A DNA stretch of 64,000 nt from Pseudocercospora fijiensis CIRAD86 (lineage: Eukaryota; Ascomycota; Dothideomycetes; Mycosphaerellales; Mycosphaerellaceae), in the NCBI RefSeq assembly GCF_000340215.1, contig NW_006921553.1:301470-365469 (forward strand), read 5' to 3'. Numbering within the stretch: position 1 is the first letter of the stretch; every line of letters starts with the position of its first letter. Position numbers and translations under genes: made by a program. The notes beneath the pieces are model-generated. The model was not told the DNA's origin. It searched no databases and worked only from the letters and a program-made list of their open reading frames with translations. Below, piece after piece: positions 11,800 through 22,971 of this stretch.

Positions 11800-13600
11800 A
11801 GTTGCTTCCTCTTCTACCTCTACTTCCTACCTATAAAATAGGTATAATATCGGAGCCTTCTAAACCTTCTTTTTCTTTATAGGAGCTGCATTTAGACTAG
11901 TTTCTTTCCGACGCTCGTAGAATATCTTTTCTAGAATAGTCTAGTAATACTTCGGCTATACCTCGTCCGCCTTCTATTCCGGCCTCTACTAGTATATATC
12001 CTTTTCTACCGGATTAAGTAAGTACGTAACGCTATAGATATCCCCGAACGACTTAAAGGTAGCACTATAATATTTATATAACTTAGTATAGGAGGTATCT
12101 GTAGCTTTCGTTATAGCTACTTTCTAGGGAACGCTCTTTATAGCTAGCTTAGCTACGGTTTCCTCGAGCTCGTTAAAGAGCTAGTTATAGTACGTAAAGA
12201 TAAGGTAGATCGTCGGTCCTTAGGTTCTTCTAATCGTAGTAGTAACCTTCGCGTAATGCTTACTAATATCGACGAGATACTCTACTTAGCGCTATTCGGC
12301 GGCGGTAAGGCCGAGCTACTTAATACCCTCGGAACTCTAATAGATCTCGAGAGCGGTACGTAAAGTATATCCCCTCGTAACTATATAGAAAGTCGAATCG
12401 AACTAGGTCTTAACGTCTTAGGTAAAACAGAGTAGGCGCTAAGGAGGCCGCTTTTGCTATCGCTTATTCTATACGATATTCTAGATATCGGTTTTAGGGC
12501 GCTCGATTAGGTTCTTTTAAATAGCCTCGAATCGGTTATATCTCTATAAGCTCGAGTTCGTATATATTACTAGACGACGAAGCTAGAGAAAAAGACTTAG
12601 AACTATACTAGGTTGCCGGCTATAGGTACCGGCTACGGATAAAAGTTATACCTTATATAAAACGAGAGCGAGGCTCTCTACCTTATCCCGTCTTATTACT
12701 ATAACGAGTTTCTCGACTTTTACCTTTACTTTATCCTTATCTAGGATCTTCTATTAGTCGTCGTTTAATAGTATAATGTTAAGCGTCTTAAAGAGGGCTC
12801 GGATTGCGATTTAAACTATATAAGCGAGGTAGGGAAACTTCTATAGGGATATAACTAGTAACGACGTCGGCTCCGATTTAATAGGGCTAGGGCTATTACT
12901 AGGCTCCTCTTTGTCGTTATTATCGTGCGTATTATCGTACGTATCCGGAATCGTAGCGAGCTTAATATTCGGAAGATTAAGCTAGATTATAGACCTTATA
13001 ATCTCCTCTACGTACTCGACCCTATCGATATAATTAGTAATTTCAAAGATATATACGAGTGAATTGTATATATAACGCCTTATATAATGTTCGATTATTA
13101 CTAGCGTTGTCTATAGTAATCGAGATTAGTTTCGTTATTACGCTAACCCTATCTATTACCGTATAGACAAGCTTCGCTATATCCTTACTAGTATAGGAAC
13201 CTAGAATTTTAGGGAATCCGATTATAAGTTCCTAGAGTTTTTAATCCGAATTAATAAAGTATAGTATAATCGAGAGGAAGGAGGCTCTTATAGTCCGGCT
13301 TAACTAGCTATCGATAGTAATAGCTACTCGGCGAGTATTACGGAGGATCTCCCGAATATCGTCTAACGTAGCCTCTTTGTTCTTTTCGAATATAATACGC
13401 TAGGTTATCGCGCCGAGAAATAGGGGAGGGTAGTTTATAAGATATAGGTATATCTTCTATATAGACTCCCTTTCGTAGAAGTCTTCCGGAAGACCGTTTA
13501 TAGCTAGCATTTCGTTTACTAGTTGCTTAAAGTCTTCGGGGGAGAAATCGGTAGCCTTTAATCCTAGAGCTTCCTTAAGCGTAGCCTATAATAATTAGCT
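11800..13600 (-). pseudogene. hAT transposase, catalytic core and C-terminal dimerisation region
   Basis: RNase H-fold DDE transposase that would cut and join the element ends. On the minus strand the first catalytic Asp lies in a TIDS block at about 13310-13325, followed by the typical small-hydrophobic and GFPKILG-like stretch near 13200. The second Asp lies in ITIDNASNN at 13096-13122. A downstream region at 12270-12420 corresponds to the insertion-domain end and third-acid area. The C-terminal dimerisation block, with KLYKYY and a YILNP box (DPR-like in the family), is near 12000-12110. Many TAG stops replace Gln/Trp, and the block spacing fits hAT. N-terminal parts lie upstream in 13700-15990. 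Identification is by motif reading; no alignment was run. Confidence 0.85.
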
Positions 13601-13619
13601 AGACCTCTACGGTTAATTA

Positions 13620-13700
13620 AAGTAGCCGGAATCTATAGCCGGAATCTGTAGCCGGTAGCTATAGCCGGTAGCTATAGCTAGTAGCTATAGCCGGCATTTT
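13620..13700. repeat. cluster of GCCGG repeats in hAT-1
   Basis: Five closely spaced copies of a TAGCCGG(C/A/T) unit, several spaced about 14 bases apart (from AGCCGGAATCTATAGCCGG onward). It lies just upstream of the transposase core on its coding strand. The motif also occurs singly throughout the element. Confidence 0.7.
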
Positions 13701-15990
13701 AGAAGATATACCTCTTTCTAGAACGCTATATCTATATTAACTCTCCTCTCTCCTTAAGATTCCCGATACCGTTTAGAATAGAGATAGTTCGTAGGCGATA
13801 AGTTCCTATCCCCTAGTTTCGGGTATTTTAAGATTAAACCGTAGAAGTTGTAGACAATTACTAGTTAACCTTTAAGTCGAGAAGTCGTATAACGGTATAA
13901 TGCCCCTCTATAAAGAACTTCTAGAATATATCCGTTCGCTCCTTACTCCCCGATCGTATCGAGTACTTCCCGAGTTTATACTCCTTTAAACGTAAGTATA
14001 AAGGGAACTATATCTTATAGACCTATTAATTGAACTGCTTTATATACTCGGGTTTCTAAAGATACGCCTAGCTAGCCTTTTCGAAGATTTCCGGGTTGAT
14101 ACTCGATGTTCTTATATCTCCGAATAACCTTCTACTTAGACTCTATAAAGGTAAGGACTAGGTAGTAGTACCCTATAATAAATTCCTACTACTAGGATTC
14201 GGAGAGGATAAATCTAGCCCTAATCGTCGTCTAGGACTCGATAGGCTCGAAGGTAAGTGTACGACCTCCTCTCGACGTTATCGTAATCTCGCTCGTATAC
14301 TAGACTGTTTCGACTATCGTCTTATTGTTACCTTTCCTAGTATAGCGCCTAGTATATATACAATATCGGTCGGTATATTTTAAGGTTTCGTACGGTAAGG
14401 TAAGGACTTAGGAGTAGTAGATATATACTAGTAGCTATAGGGAAACACCCTTTCTTTTATAGTATCGTATCGTTAGGAATAGCTAGGTAGTATATAGCTA
14501 GCTACCTTTTTTTTGTTTCCTAGCTACCTAACTACTATATTTTTTTTCCTAGCTACCCTAGCTAGCCTAACTACTAGAATTTCTTTCCTAGCTACCCTAA
14601 CTACCTGAATTTTGCCTTCTATACGGCGGCTCTCTCCTACTAACGGAACCGAGCTACTATACCTAACGAATCTAAGCTCGTTTTTAGTCTTAATCTATCC
14701 TCTTTCGGTATAAGACACTCGATAAGCAAATACTTAGGCCGAGTCTAACTACGAAACCTAAGACTAACTAATAGCTCTATTAACTAATCCTAATCCTCGA
14801 ACTCCTTCCGCTTCTTAGTAAAGATCTTAAAGAGCGCTCGAGCTTCTTTAGGTACCTACGGAGTAGTCGAGATAAAGCCGTATCGCTAAAATAGGTAATC
14901 CTTCGGAGGCTTATATAGAGATTTAGAGAATTCTAACGCTAACCTATCCTACTAGTAGCTTAGATTCCGGATACAAGCCCTCTCTACCTTAGTAAAGATT
15001 TTATACAGTAGTAGTACTCTGCCTTTGAGAAACGCTTTCTATTCAACTATTAGTATCTACCGGCTACGAACGCCGGCTATATATACCGAGTATAGAATAA
15101 TTACCTATACCCCTTCCTCCTTTAGTAACACTTCTACCGTCCCTAGATACCTAGCCCCGATCGTATTAATCGTAAGCTACTTTGCCTTTATAGACGTAAA
15201 GGCTTCGCTCTAATACTAATAAAGAAACTTCTACTCTATATCGAGGATATAAAGACGACTAGTCTCGATTCTAATCCTTACTAGCTTTTCGTAGTAGCTT
15301 TAACTATAATTTTCTAGATTAATAGGACTTATACCTTAGCCCTTTACTAGTATCTCGTCTCTTTAACTATACTCGATCTACTCCTAGCGCTTATCGTCTA
15401 TAGCGTTAGGCCCTAAGACTATACCTATTACTAGATCGACGTAGGGTATCTCCTCGCTTTTTTTAGTTCCTTTATTCTTAGTATTAAGCTCTATCGCGGT
15501 ATCCTAAACTCTAGTATTATTGTTCTCGGCTATCTAAATATCTCCGTTACTATCGGTCGTATCGATAGAGGTAGCGGCTATAGGTCTAAATGCTATTAGT
15601 TAACGTCTTAAAGAAAAATATGCCGGCTATAGCTACCGGCTACGGCTACCGGCTATAGCCGCTAGCTAGATTGACTTACGCTACTAGAACTTTACGCTCG
15701 AAAACTAGCCGTAATTCTTTTCTCCTCTTAGCCTTCTCTTAGCTTGTCTTCTTATTCTAACCTTTACTTTTTTCTATAGGCGCTAGCTATCGATAGAATA
15801 CCTTATTCCGCGCCTTTCTTCTCTTATCCTTAGCTCTTTTATCTTTATCTATCTTCTCCTTTCTCTCGCGGTCTCGTACGGAATTCTTCTTCGTAGAGTA
15901 CTCCTCTTTAGTCTTACGCTTTTTAGTTAGACGCTTAGGTAAAACAAACTCGCGGTCTTTAGTTCTATCTTCTATTTAGCGCGTAGCGCG
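13700..15990 (-). pseudogene. upstream minus-strand coding region of the hAT-1 transposase (N-terminal part, uncertain)
   Basis: Coding-like minus-strand sequence with RIP stops precedes the transposase core. The far upstream end (15690-15990) is Lys/Arg/Glu-rich and resembles a basic nuclear-localisation segment. The middle part (14800-15560) is acidic to mixed. No C2H2 BED-type finger could be recognised, but its Cys/His codons are exactly the ones RIP would destroy. A GCCGG cluster at 15618-15665 interrupts it. Whether this belongs to the transposase gene or to a separate gene cannot be decided. Confidence 0.4.
15618..15665. repeat. cluster of GCCGGC/ACCGGC repeats in hAT-1
   Basis: Four copies of (G/A)CCGGCTA(T/C) in under 50 bases. 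The motif contains no CpA or TpG except at its edge, so it survives RIP. Confidence 0.7.
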
Positions 15991-16139
15991 CTTCTCTCTT
16001 ACTATTATAAGGAAAAGAGGCGGGGGCGTAGTATATAGTAGTTATTATCGGTATAGGTATAGAGGAAGAATTTAAAAGGTATAAGAATATCGCGAAGCCC
16101 TAATTGTTGCCGCCTACGTAACGTTATATAGGTAAGCTT

Positions 16140-16236
16140 TCGTAACTACGGTAACTACGCCCTAGTAATAGCAACTACGCCCTACTAACGGCAACTACGC
16201 CCCGGTAACGGCAACTATGCCCTAGCAACGGTAATA
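16140..16236. repeat. tandem repeat near the hAT-1 right end
   Basis: About four imperfect copies of a roughly 20-bp unit containing AACTACGCCCTAGTAACGG. This lies inside the last 380 bases of the element, where hAT elements often hold subterminal transposase-binding repeats. Confidence 0.75.
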
Positions 16237-16427
16237 GAGCGTAGTAAATATAACCTAGTAACTATTATAGCCGGCAATCGTAGCCGGCAGTCGAATAGGA
16301 GTGTCCTTATAGTAAAACTACGCCCTAGTAACGGCAAAAGAGCGTAGTAAATGTAACATAGTTACTATTATAGCCGGCAATCGTAGCCGGCAGTCGAATA
16401 AGAGTATCCTTATAGTAAAACTAATAT
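16229..16427. repeat. 100-bp direct duplication near the hAT-1 right end
   Basis: 16229-16328 and 16331-16427 are near-identical. Each holds GAGCGTAGTAAAT, ATTATAGCCGGCAATCGTAG and CTTATAGTAAAACTA. Each copy includes two GCCGGC motifs. The differences are mostly transitions. Confidence 0.8.
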
Positions 16428-16501
16428 AGTCTCTAGTTCAAACTAGGAATCTATATAGTTCGAAAAAACTAAACTATATACGTTTAGTAGTTCGGAAACT
16501 A

Positions 16502-16518
16502 AACTACTACGGGGTCTA
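16502..16518 (-). repeat. hAT-1 right terminal inverted repeat
   Basis: AACTACTACGGGGTCTA is the reverse complement of 7112-7128 and is followed by the second 8-bp duplication copy, GCTCTTTA, at 16519-16526. A second, inner inverted copy (GTAGTTCGG-like) lies about 20 bases inside. Confidence 0.93.
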
Positions 16519-18610
16519 GCTCTTTAGTATATTCTTTCGCCTAGAAATCGATGCTTAGACGGTAGTCTATTAGCTTAACCGTATAGCCTCCGACCTACTA
16601 AACTCTACGATAGCTCGGTAGGTTGCCTAGATCTATTTGTTTAACTTCGACGTCTTCTACGTTCCTAGGAAGAAGTATACTAGACTAGATAGCCTTTCTA
16701 GAAGGCCTACTATAGAAGAGGATATTACCGAAATAATAGAAGAAGAAGATATCGACGCGGTTATTAACCGTATATTCTTTACTGCCTTCTATATTAATAC
16801 TATACTAGCGATTACTAGGTCTACTACCGACGACTAGCCCGACGACTAGCCCGATAACTAACCTAGTAACTACCCTAATAAACCTAACGGGTAGCCTAAG
16901 GGTTAGCCTAACGAGATCCCTACTACTAACGGTAATAACTAGGCTAAAGCTAAGGCGGATAAATTAGATAGGGATAATATCCTTAATAGGGTCTACTCCG
17001 ACGACTCCTATTATATCGCCTACTTCCTAACCTATACGAAGAAAGTACCTAGTCTATTAAAGAGTTAATACCGTCGGGTTATTCGCTATTCTCGAAGGTT
17101 CCTTATTAAAGATCGTATCCTTTAGCGATAAGCGATAGTTAATATACCTCTCTAGTATATTATTAATAATCCTATAGTAAACTAAGACATCCTTCGTATA
17201 GTTTACGACGAGCTTAGCTACTAGGTAGCGGAGGGCACCTTCGATATCCTTTGTCGACGATACTAGTAGAATAGCGTATAGGCTAATGTCTCTCGCTACT
17301 ATAAGAGCTATCCTAAGTGCAATTTTAGGAATGCCTACCGTCGGCTAGGCGAGCTACGTATTCCCGCTACCTAGTTAGTTAGTAAGCGATAGTACGGTAA
17401 TAGGGTTTATCTAAGCCGGAATAATAGCCTCTATATTATTCGGGAAGGTCTTTCTCGGTAGCCTAAAGCCTATTATTTCCGCAAGGGCTATAGTGCTATT
17501 AACGCCTATAATATAGCTACCTTCCTATTTAAGGACCTATTCTACCGATAGGGCACGCCCTATAAAATTATCTTAGACAACGCTACGACTAATATAACTA
17601 AAGAAGTTTAAGCACTACTTACTTCGTATAGGGCGAAGAACGTTCGTATCTCCCTATACTATCCCTAATCTAATACTATCGTTAAGCGCGGCTATCGGTC
17701 TTTAATCGATACCTTATCTAAGCTAACTAATAGTAGTAATAGGTTAGTCGCGATCTCTACCTACGTTCTAGCCCTTCTCTAGGCGGACCGAACGACCGTT
17801 ATCGATACTACTAGACTTATACTAGCGGAGCTTATAATTAGAAGAGACGCTATTCTTCCGATTAAGTTGTACTACCGTACGTATAGCGTTTACGACTAGG
17901 GGTCTATTCGTACTAGAGCGGATCTTCTTGCTCTACGCGCTAAGGCTCTTAAGGAGATAACTACTACTTCTTAAGAGGGACTTACTCGATAGCGTCGCCT
18001 TCGTAAAGAGGCTAAGTAGTATTTCGATAACTATAATACCATTAATTAGGAGCCTCTAAAGGTTAGCAATATAGTTCTCCTATACCGGTCGGAACTAGAA
18101 TATAGTTACTCCTATAAGCTAGCCTTTAAATAGAAAGGGCCTTATAGAGTATAGGAGGTCCTTTACGATAGTTCTACGTACCGTCTTTAGGAACTTAATA
18201 GTACTACCTTAAAGCACTCGTACCCCCGGGCTAACCTAAAGAAGATCGTCGACTTAAGAGAACCTACCCGCCCTCCCCTAACTAAGGAGGAAGTTAGTGC
18301 CTCTATAGACCCTCTACCGACCTTAGATGCCTACTAAGAGGAGGATCCTACCGCGATTATAGATCCTATTCTTCCTAATAACTATACGTATCCCTAGATA
18401 CGTCTTAGTAAGCTATTAGGAATAACTTATAAACAAAGGGAGGGTTATATACGTATTAATTACGCGTAGAGTATTTCCGATATTAATTCCGATAGTAAAC
18501 TAGACTTCTAGCTATCTAACTCTAACTCTAAGAAGGAACTCGACTAGCCTAGCGACGAAGACCGCCTAGAATTATAGGTATTAAACGACCCTAACCCCGA
18601 GACTAAATAA
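16519..18610 (+). pseudogene. pol: Gypsy-1 pol, second part: end of RNase H and integrase
   Basis: Continues pol from 7111 after the hAT insertion. The first 140 bases finish RNase H and its tether, including a VPRKKYTRLDSLSRRP block (16655-16705), a familiar gypsy RNase H/integrase junction. Integrase follows. The DDE core has an LDN block at 17574-17582 and the acidic third residue near 17680 now reads Lys (GAG to AAG), which alone would inactivate it. The C-terminal GPYRV-type module with a following TLKHSYPRANLKKI stretch lies at 18135-18245. An open run at 16637-16837 is a chance gap between RIP stops in this frame. The acidic tail ends near 18610. Confidence 0.86.
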
Positions 18611-19772
18611 GTGCTTACTCTTCCTTACCTCTATCTACTCTACTACGTTACTTCCTTGCTCTTATTAACCGCTCTCCGCGCTATTAATATAGTGCCGCCC
18701 TATATCTTCGGTCCTTACTACCTATTATTTATACCTACTAATACTTATACTCTCGTTTATTACTTTTAGCTTATCTTGTTATTGCCTTTTGCTTTGTATT
18801 TACCTTCGATGGATATTACTATAACTTTATTCCTTTGCTCTTGTTTCCTTAGATAGAACTATACGAGGCGTATTTTCCTAATAATATCCCTAGGGTAGTA
18901 TTAGGAAGATAGCCGAACCTAACCCCTCTACCCTTCTAGAACTACTTCCCTCTAGTATTCTAGACTCTAGCGACCGCCCTTAGGTATTAACTACAATAAG
19001 ATACTTTACTAGAGGAGACTGTTCCTACCCTAATTAGTACTAGTTATATAGGACACTAAGAAAGGGAGGTTCCCTATCCCTCTCCCTTCCTACCGCTTAG
19101 ATAGATATAGCAACCTAGGCCTATAGCCTCTAAGAATAGGGACCTTAGGCTATTAAGCTTAGTGTTTAGAAGAAGGAAGAAGGTAAACCTACGGGCTACC
19201 TTTACGTACTTGCTAATATAAAAGGTAATACTATATCTGCAACGGTAGTACTATAGGCTAATATACCGACGAATTAGCTATACTAGGCCTAGGCGACTTG
19301 CTCCTTATTACCGAGTATCTCTAGGAAAAGCTAATGCTACCCTAGGGGTATTATTAGTCCCGCTAGCCTTACTACTATAGATTTCTACTAGGAACTCGAA
19401 CTAACTAGTTATATTTCGAGCACGCGAGAGTCTACGATAGCTAAAAGTTAATAAAGGCGCGTAGTCGCTACTAGCAATTAGCTAAATCGATTGTTAAACT
19501 TTAGCCTACCCTAATAATAAAGAAGTCTCGTATATAGCTTTACTTTTATATATAGCCGTTATCCGTTTGCTTTACCGGAATATACGGACTACGTTACCTT
19601 CGTACCCTATTTAAAGCGAGCTTCCTAAGCTCTTTCTTCTACTCGATTACTAACTAACTCGCTACCGCCTAACTACCTCCCCCCTTCTATCTAAACCCTT
19701 TAATTATTATTATTAAGCAACGAATACGTTTTGCGAACTCGTTTCTAACCTACTTCCGCTTCGGTCGACTAG
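18611..19772 (+). other. Gypsy-1 spacer between pol and the third frame
   Basis: No frame stands out. A CTACCC-GGGGTA motif lies at 19333-19355. Confidence 0.45.
19333..19355 (+). repeat. CTACCCC-GGGGTA palindromic motif, copy 3
   Basis: AATGCTACCCTAGGGGTATT, about 720 bases after the end of integrase. Nearly identical to the copy at 22557, including the following TATTA. Confidence 0.6.
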
Positions 19773-22500
19773 ATGTCTTCTAGCGCCTCGAATCCGCTAG
19801 GCGCTAGTAGTAGCGGCGACCTACCTATCCCTATTAACCTAAGCCTAGCCGCCCTAGTCCTAATCGAAGCCCTATCCGATAGCGCCTTAGCTGCTATAAC
19901 TAGTCTCGAGTACTACTTCTAGATCGTTACCGCCCTTAAAGACTATTAAGAGAAGATCTAGAATACTCGTACCCTACTACGTATTATTAATAGGAACATT
20001 AAGAAGGCTACTATCTTAGTTATATACAGTATAAACAACTTGCGTTAGTCTATCGGTAAGCGTATCTTTAAGCGCGACGTTCTTAACGACATAGATATTT
20101 AATAAGCCTTTCCTATCGTCTATAGCCTCGAGATAGCTAGTATCTAGATTCGTTTGCGCTTTAAGACCCTCGACTAGGCCTTCGAATATTAGGGAGGACT
20201 AAGTAGTCTTCCTAAGAGCCTTATTAACTTCGCCTACGGTAGATAAGAGCGTACTAAGTAGGTCTCTTCGTTTGTTAATAAGTATAAGGTCCGTCTCTAA
20301 GGCGCTAAGTATCTTTCCTATACTATAATCTATCGTATATCTACCGCTAGTAAGAAGGTAGGCAAGCAGTTACTTAACCTATCCTTTACGCTTAACGACT
20401 TTACGATAGCCTACTAGAAGCGGCACTACGATGCAATTATCTAGGTCGATCTTAATATATAGGATACTAAGGATCTACTAAAAGAGAAGGGCTATCGTAT
20501 TAATAGTATAGGCTTTATTATCAAAGGTTAAAAGGCTCCTATTGTAGATATTCTTAAACGTAAGGCTCCTCGCCTAGAAACGGAGGCCGATACGGCTACT
20601 AGTCTTACGCTCGCTATAGAACTATAGGCTAAAGAGCGTCGTTCGACGTATAACCGTAAGGTCCCTTAAGAAGTTAAAGACGAGCGCGCTAAGGCCGAAG
20701 CAGCGCGTAAGAAGGTATTACATACTCGCTAGGCCCTCCGTAAGGCTACTAAGAAGTATAGCGCTCCTTCTAGTACTAACTATAGTAACTCGGATATTAA
20801 TATACTAGATATACTACTAGAAGATATCTCCTCCGAAGGCTCCTTTAGCGAGCGTAGAGATAGAGGCCTCTCGCCGATCCTATTAACTAAGAACATCTAT
20901 AGTTCTTATAAGGGCGACTCTATTATATACCTTATTACCGAGATCGATATAGTTCCTAAGGCCGCTATAGATAAAGCTCCTACCGCCCTATCTATCTATT
21001 AATAGCTCGACGACCTTAGTAAGCTAGGTAAAGAGCAGTTTACTATATATACTAACTATATTAAGAAGGCCGCTAAGGTCTATAGTCTCTATACTAGTAC
21101 TAAGGCGAGTGTCCTCGTCGGTCGCCTATTAAAGATTAGTCGTAAGGTTGCTAATTAGGATGCCTTTACTACCCTTAAGACTAGTTATGCTAACTAGTTT
21201 CCTAGACGTCCTACTACCGCCCCGACCTCCTTAGGACTCTACGTATTTAACCCTACTAGTACTGTTACTCGCGATCTTACGCTAACTAATCGTTAGAGCA
21301 AGTTAGTCGCTAGTATTCTCGGCTAAGGTAACTCCTTCGACCGCTTTCGTTAGACTAGTAATACTATCTTCCCTCGAGTCTTCGATTAGATACAATCGCC
21401 TCGTAGAGCGTACCTTTCTCTTATCGTCGACCTAATATAGGAGGAATTTCGTATATACTTTTAGTATATACGTAAGCTGCCTAAGTCTAAGTAGGAAGGC
21501 CGTAATACCCTTTAAACCTATAGAGTAAGCAACTAAATCGTCCGTTAGTATCCTGCTTTATAGCTCTTAGCCGTTGCCCTTCGACCTAATTACGTATACA
21601 AGCTTATCTCCGTCCCTAAGCCTACTAAGTACTTTAAGGTAGGTAATAGCGGTTATAAGAACTGTCCTACTAAGGAGACTTCTCGTCTCGGACAAGATAT
21701 AGTTAAGCTCGTAGCTAGTAAGAGTGCTAGCTATCTACGTATTAAGGTTTCTCTTATATCTAAAGATAAGACCGCCTATTTAACTATTATCGAGGGCATA
21801 TACGAACTAGAGGTCTTCGAGAACTAGGTTAAGAAGCTTAGTAGCCGTAGCTTAATTCTACTAAACAAGATTAGCAAGATTACTAACAAGTACCTTACTA
21901 TCGACGACCTCGACTATATATTCGATAGTTAGCCTAACGAAGGCGAGGTAGCTTAGTAGATCCTTAACCCTCTAAAGGAATACGAAGTCTCTATTTAGAT
22001 ACTATACCTTCTATATAGTAACCTAAAGCCTAAGAGCGACCGTATATTAATCGACCTAGGCTACTCTCGCGTTATTAACAGCACTAAGATTAAGGGCTAC
22101 GACAACTTAACCGTCGCTAACGTTACTAAGGCGTACCGCAATCTAACCGCCCTTCTAGGTTCGAATACCTTCGTACTATTCGCCTTCCCTACGGCTATCT
22201 TAGTCGAAGGCCTCGGTTGTATTTCCGATACCCTAGTCGGTAGAATTCCTTAGTTAAGTTACGTTGTTTAGAACGAAGTTAAACAAATCCTCTAGTTTAG
22301 TAAGGAGGAGTTTAAGGACTATCTACGCGAGTAGGAGAAGGCTATATAGGATACGTCTACTAACCTCCTCGTTAATTAAGCTTACTACGAGGCCGAGTAC
22401 TTCGGTACTAATAGCTTCTATACCTACGGAGGAGTTTAGGAGGACCGCCTAGCTAATAAGGTTATTGCTAGTAAGGATTACGGCGCATTAAAGCAATAGT
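19773..22500 (+). pseudogene. Gypsy-1 third long frame after integrase, function unknown
   Basis: A plus-strand frame of about 900 codons begins at the first convincing ATG (19773), followed by a Ser/Ala-rich start, and runs to about 22500 with RIP-type stops only. The N-terminal third looks helical. A Lys/Arg/Glu-rich segment (20560-20770) suggests a coiled or nucleic-acid-binding region. Around 21640-21680 a short YFKVGNSGYKNCP stretch resembles a damaged zinc knuckle, which would make this a gag-like protein, but its spacing is not canonical. No signal peptide or membrane segment is apparent, so an envelope is unlikely despite its position. It lies inside the LTRs and on the same strand as gag-pol, so it belongs to the element or was captured by it. 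Confidence 0.5.
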
Positions 22501-22687
22501 AACTATAGATTAGTTACTTAGGAAGTTGTTTTTACATATTTATAGAATCTAGGAACAATGCTACCCTAGGGGTATTATTACGGAGTTTCTAAAAAATAGC
22601 TCTAGCTAAGATACCCTATATAACTGTTTGTTTGTTTTTAGCGCGCAATGTAAGGCGTATCTAGTTAGATACGAAGAAAGGGAGGGA
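22501..22687 (+). other. Gypsy-1 3' spacer with polypurine tract
   Basis: The polypurine tract GAAGAAAGGGAGGGA lies at 22673-22687 directly before the 3' LTR, where plus-strand DNA synthesis would prime. A CTACCC-GGGGTA motif is at 22557-22580. Confidence 0.8.
22557..22580 (+). repeat. CTACCCC-GGGGTA palindromic motif, copy 4
   Basis: AATGCTACCCTAGGGGTATT, shortly after the third frame of Gypsy-1. It matches copy 3 base for base over 20 positions. Confidence 0.6.
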
Positions 22688-22967
22688 TATTAGCTAGTAA
22701 CCGGCCCTATATACCTAGGCTAAGTTTTAAGCCTATATAAGAGGCCTCCTTCTATATAGTAGATAGGGCACTAACCTCGTATAGCATATTGTTTATATTA
22801 CACTTCTATAATGCCTATATTACAGGGCTCTAGTTATTAGCCTAAGCAACGGTCTTGTTGTCCTATTATGCTAAACATAGCTGCCTATATTGTTATAGGT
22901 TATATTACCCTCGGTTGCCTATACTATTACTGCTAGTAGTAGTAGTAGTATTGGTTTCTGTCCTTTA
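22688..22967 (+). repeat. Gypsy-1 3' LTR
   Basis: Pairs with 1233-1512 at equal length. It keeps TG/CA at several sites where the 5' copy reads TA, for example in the TAG-triplet run and just before the end. Confidence 0.9.
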
Positions 22968-22971
22968 ATAG

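Larger units (their letters stand above)
7112..16518 (-). mobile_element. hAT-1: 9.4-kb hAT-superfamily DNA transposon with extra frames
   Basis: The ends are 17-bp perfect inverted repeats (TAGACCCCGTAGTAGTT). The flanks are a perfect 8-bp duplication, GCTCTTTA, at 7104-7111 and 16519-16526. Eight-base duplications are characteristic of hAT elements, and a minus-strand hAT transposase lies inside, so the class is secure. Removing the element rejoins the RNase H frame of Gypsy-1. At 9,407 bp it is large for the superfamily. The remainder holds a plus-strand frame (7440-8660), a basic minus-strand segment (8690-8990), a minus-strand frame of unknown function (9690-11000), many GCCGGC motifs and right-end tandem repeats. 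Everything is RIP-mutated. hAT-2 at 61974 shares its left end. Confidence 0.92.
1233..22967 (+). mobile_element. Gypsy-1: Ty3/gypsy-type LTR retrotransposon, RIP-inactivated and split by hAT-1
   Basis: Two 280-bp direct repeats bound the element. Between them lie, in plus-strand order, gag with a CCHC relic, an aspartic-protease region, RT, RNase H, integrase and a further long frame. RNase H before integrase is the Ty3/gypsy order. The short flanking duplication is ATAG (4 of 5 bases), so it is weaker than the others in this window. Without the nested 9.4-kb hAT the element is about 12.3 kb, long for a fungal gypsy element, because of the extra 2.7-kb frame after integrase. The two LTRs differ almost only by C/T and G/A changes, as expected from RIP. 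All frames carry many stops, so it cannot be autonomous. Confidence 0.88.

Noticed and set aside
15025..15213. Open 62-codon plus-strand stretch
   Set aside because: Antisense to the minus-strand coding region upstream of the hAT transposase.
16637..16837. Open 66-codon stretch as a separate gene
   Set aside because: It is in the pol frame of Gypsy-1 across the RNase H/integrase junction, so it is a fragment of that gene.
22264..22452. Open 62-codon plus-strand stretch
   Set aside because: Out of frame with the third Gypsy-1 frame, which covers the same bases.
19773..22500. Envelope gene making Gypsy-1 a retrovirus-like element
   Set aside because: Position only. No signal peptide, membrane anchor or cleavage site is seen.
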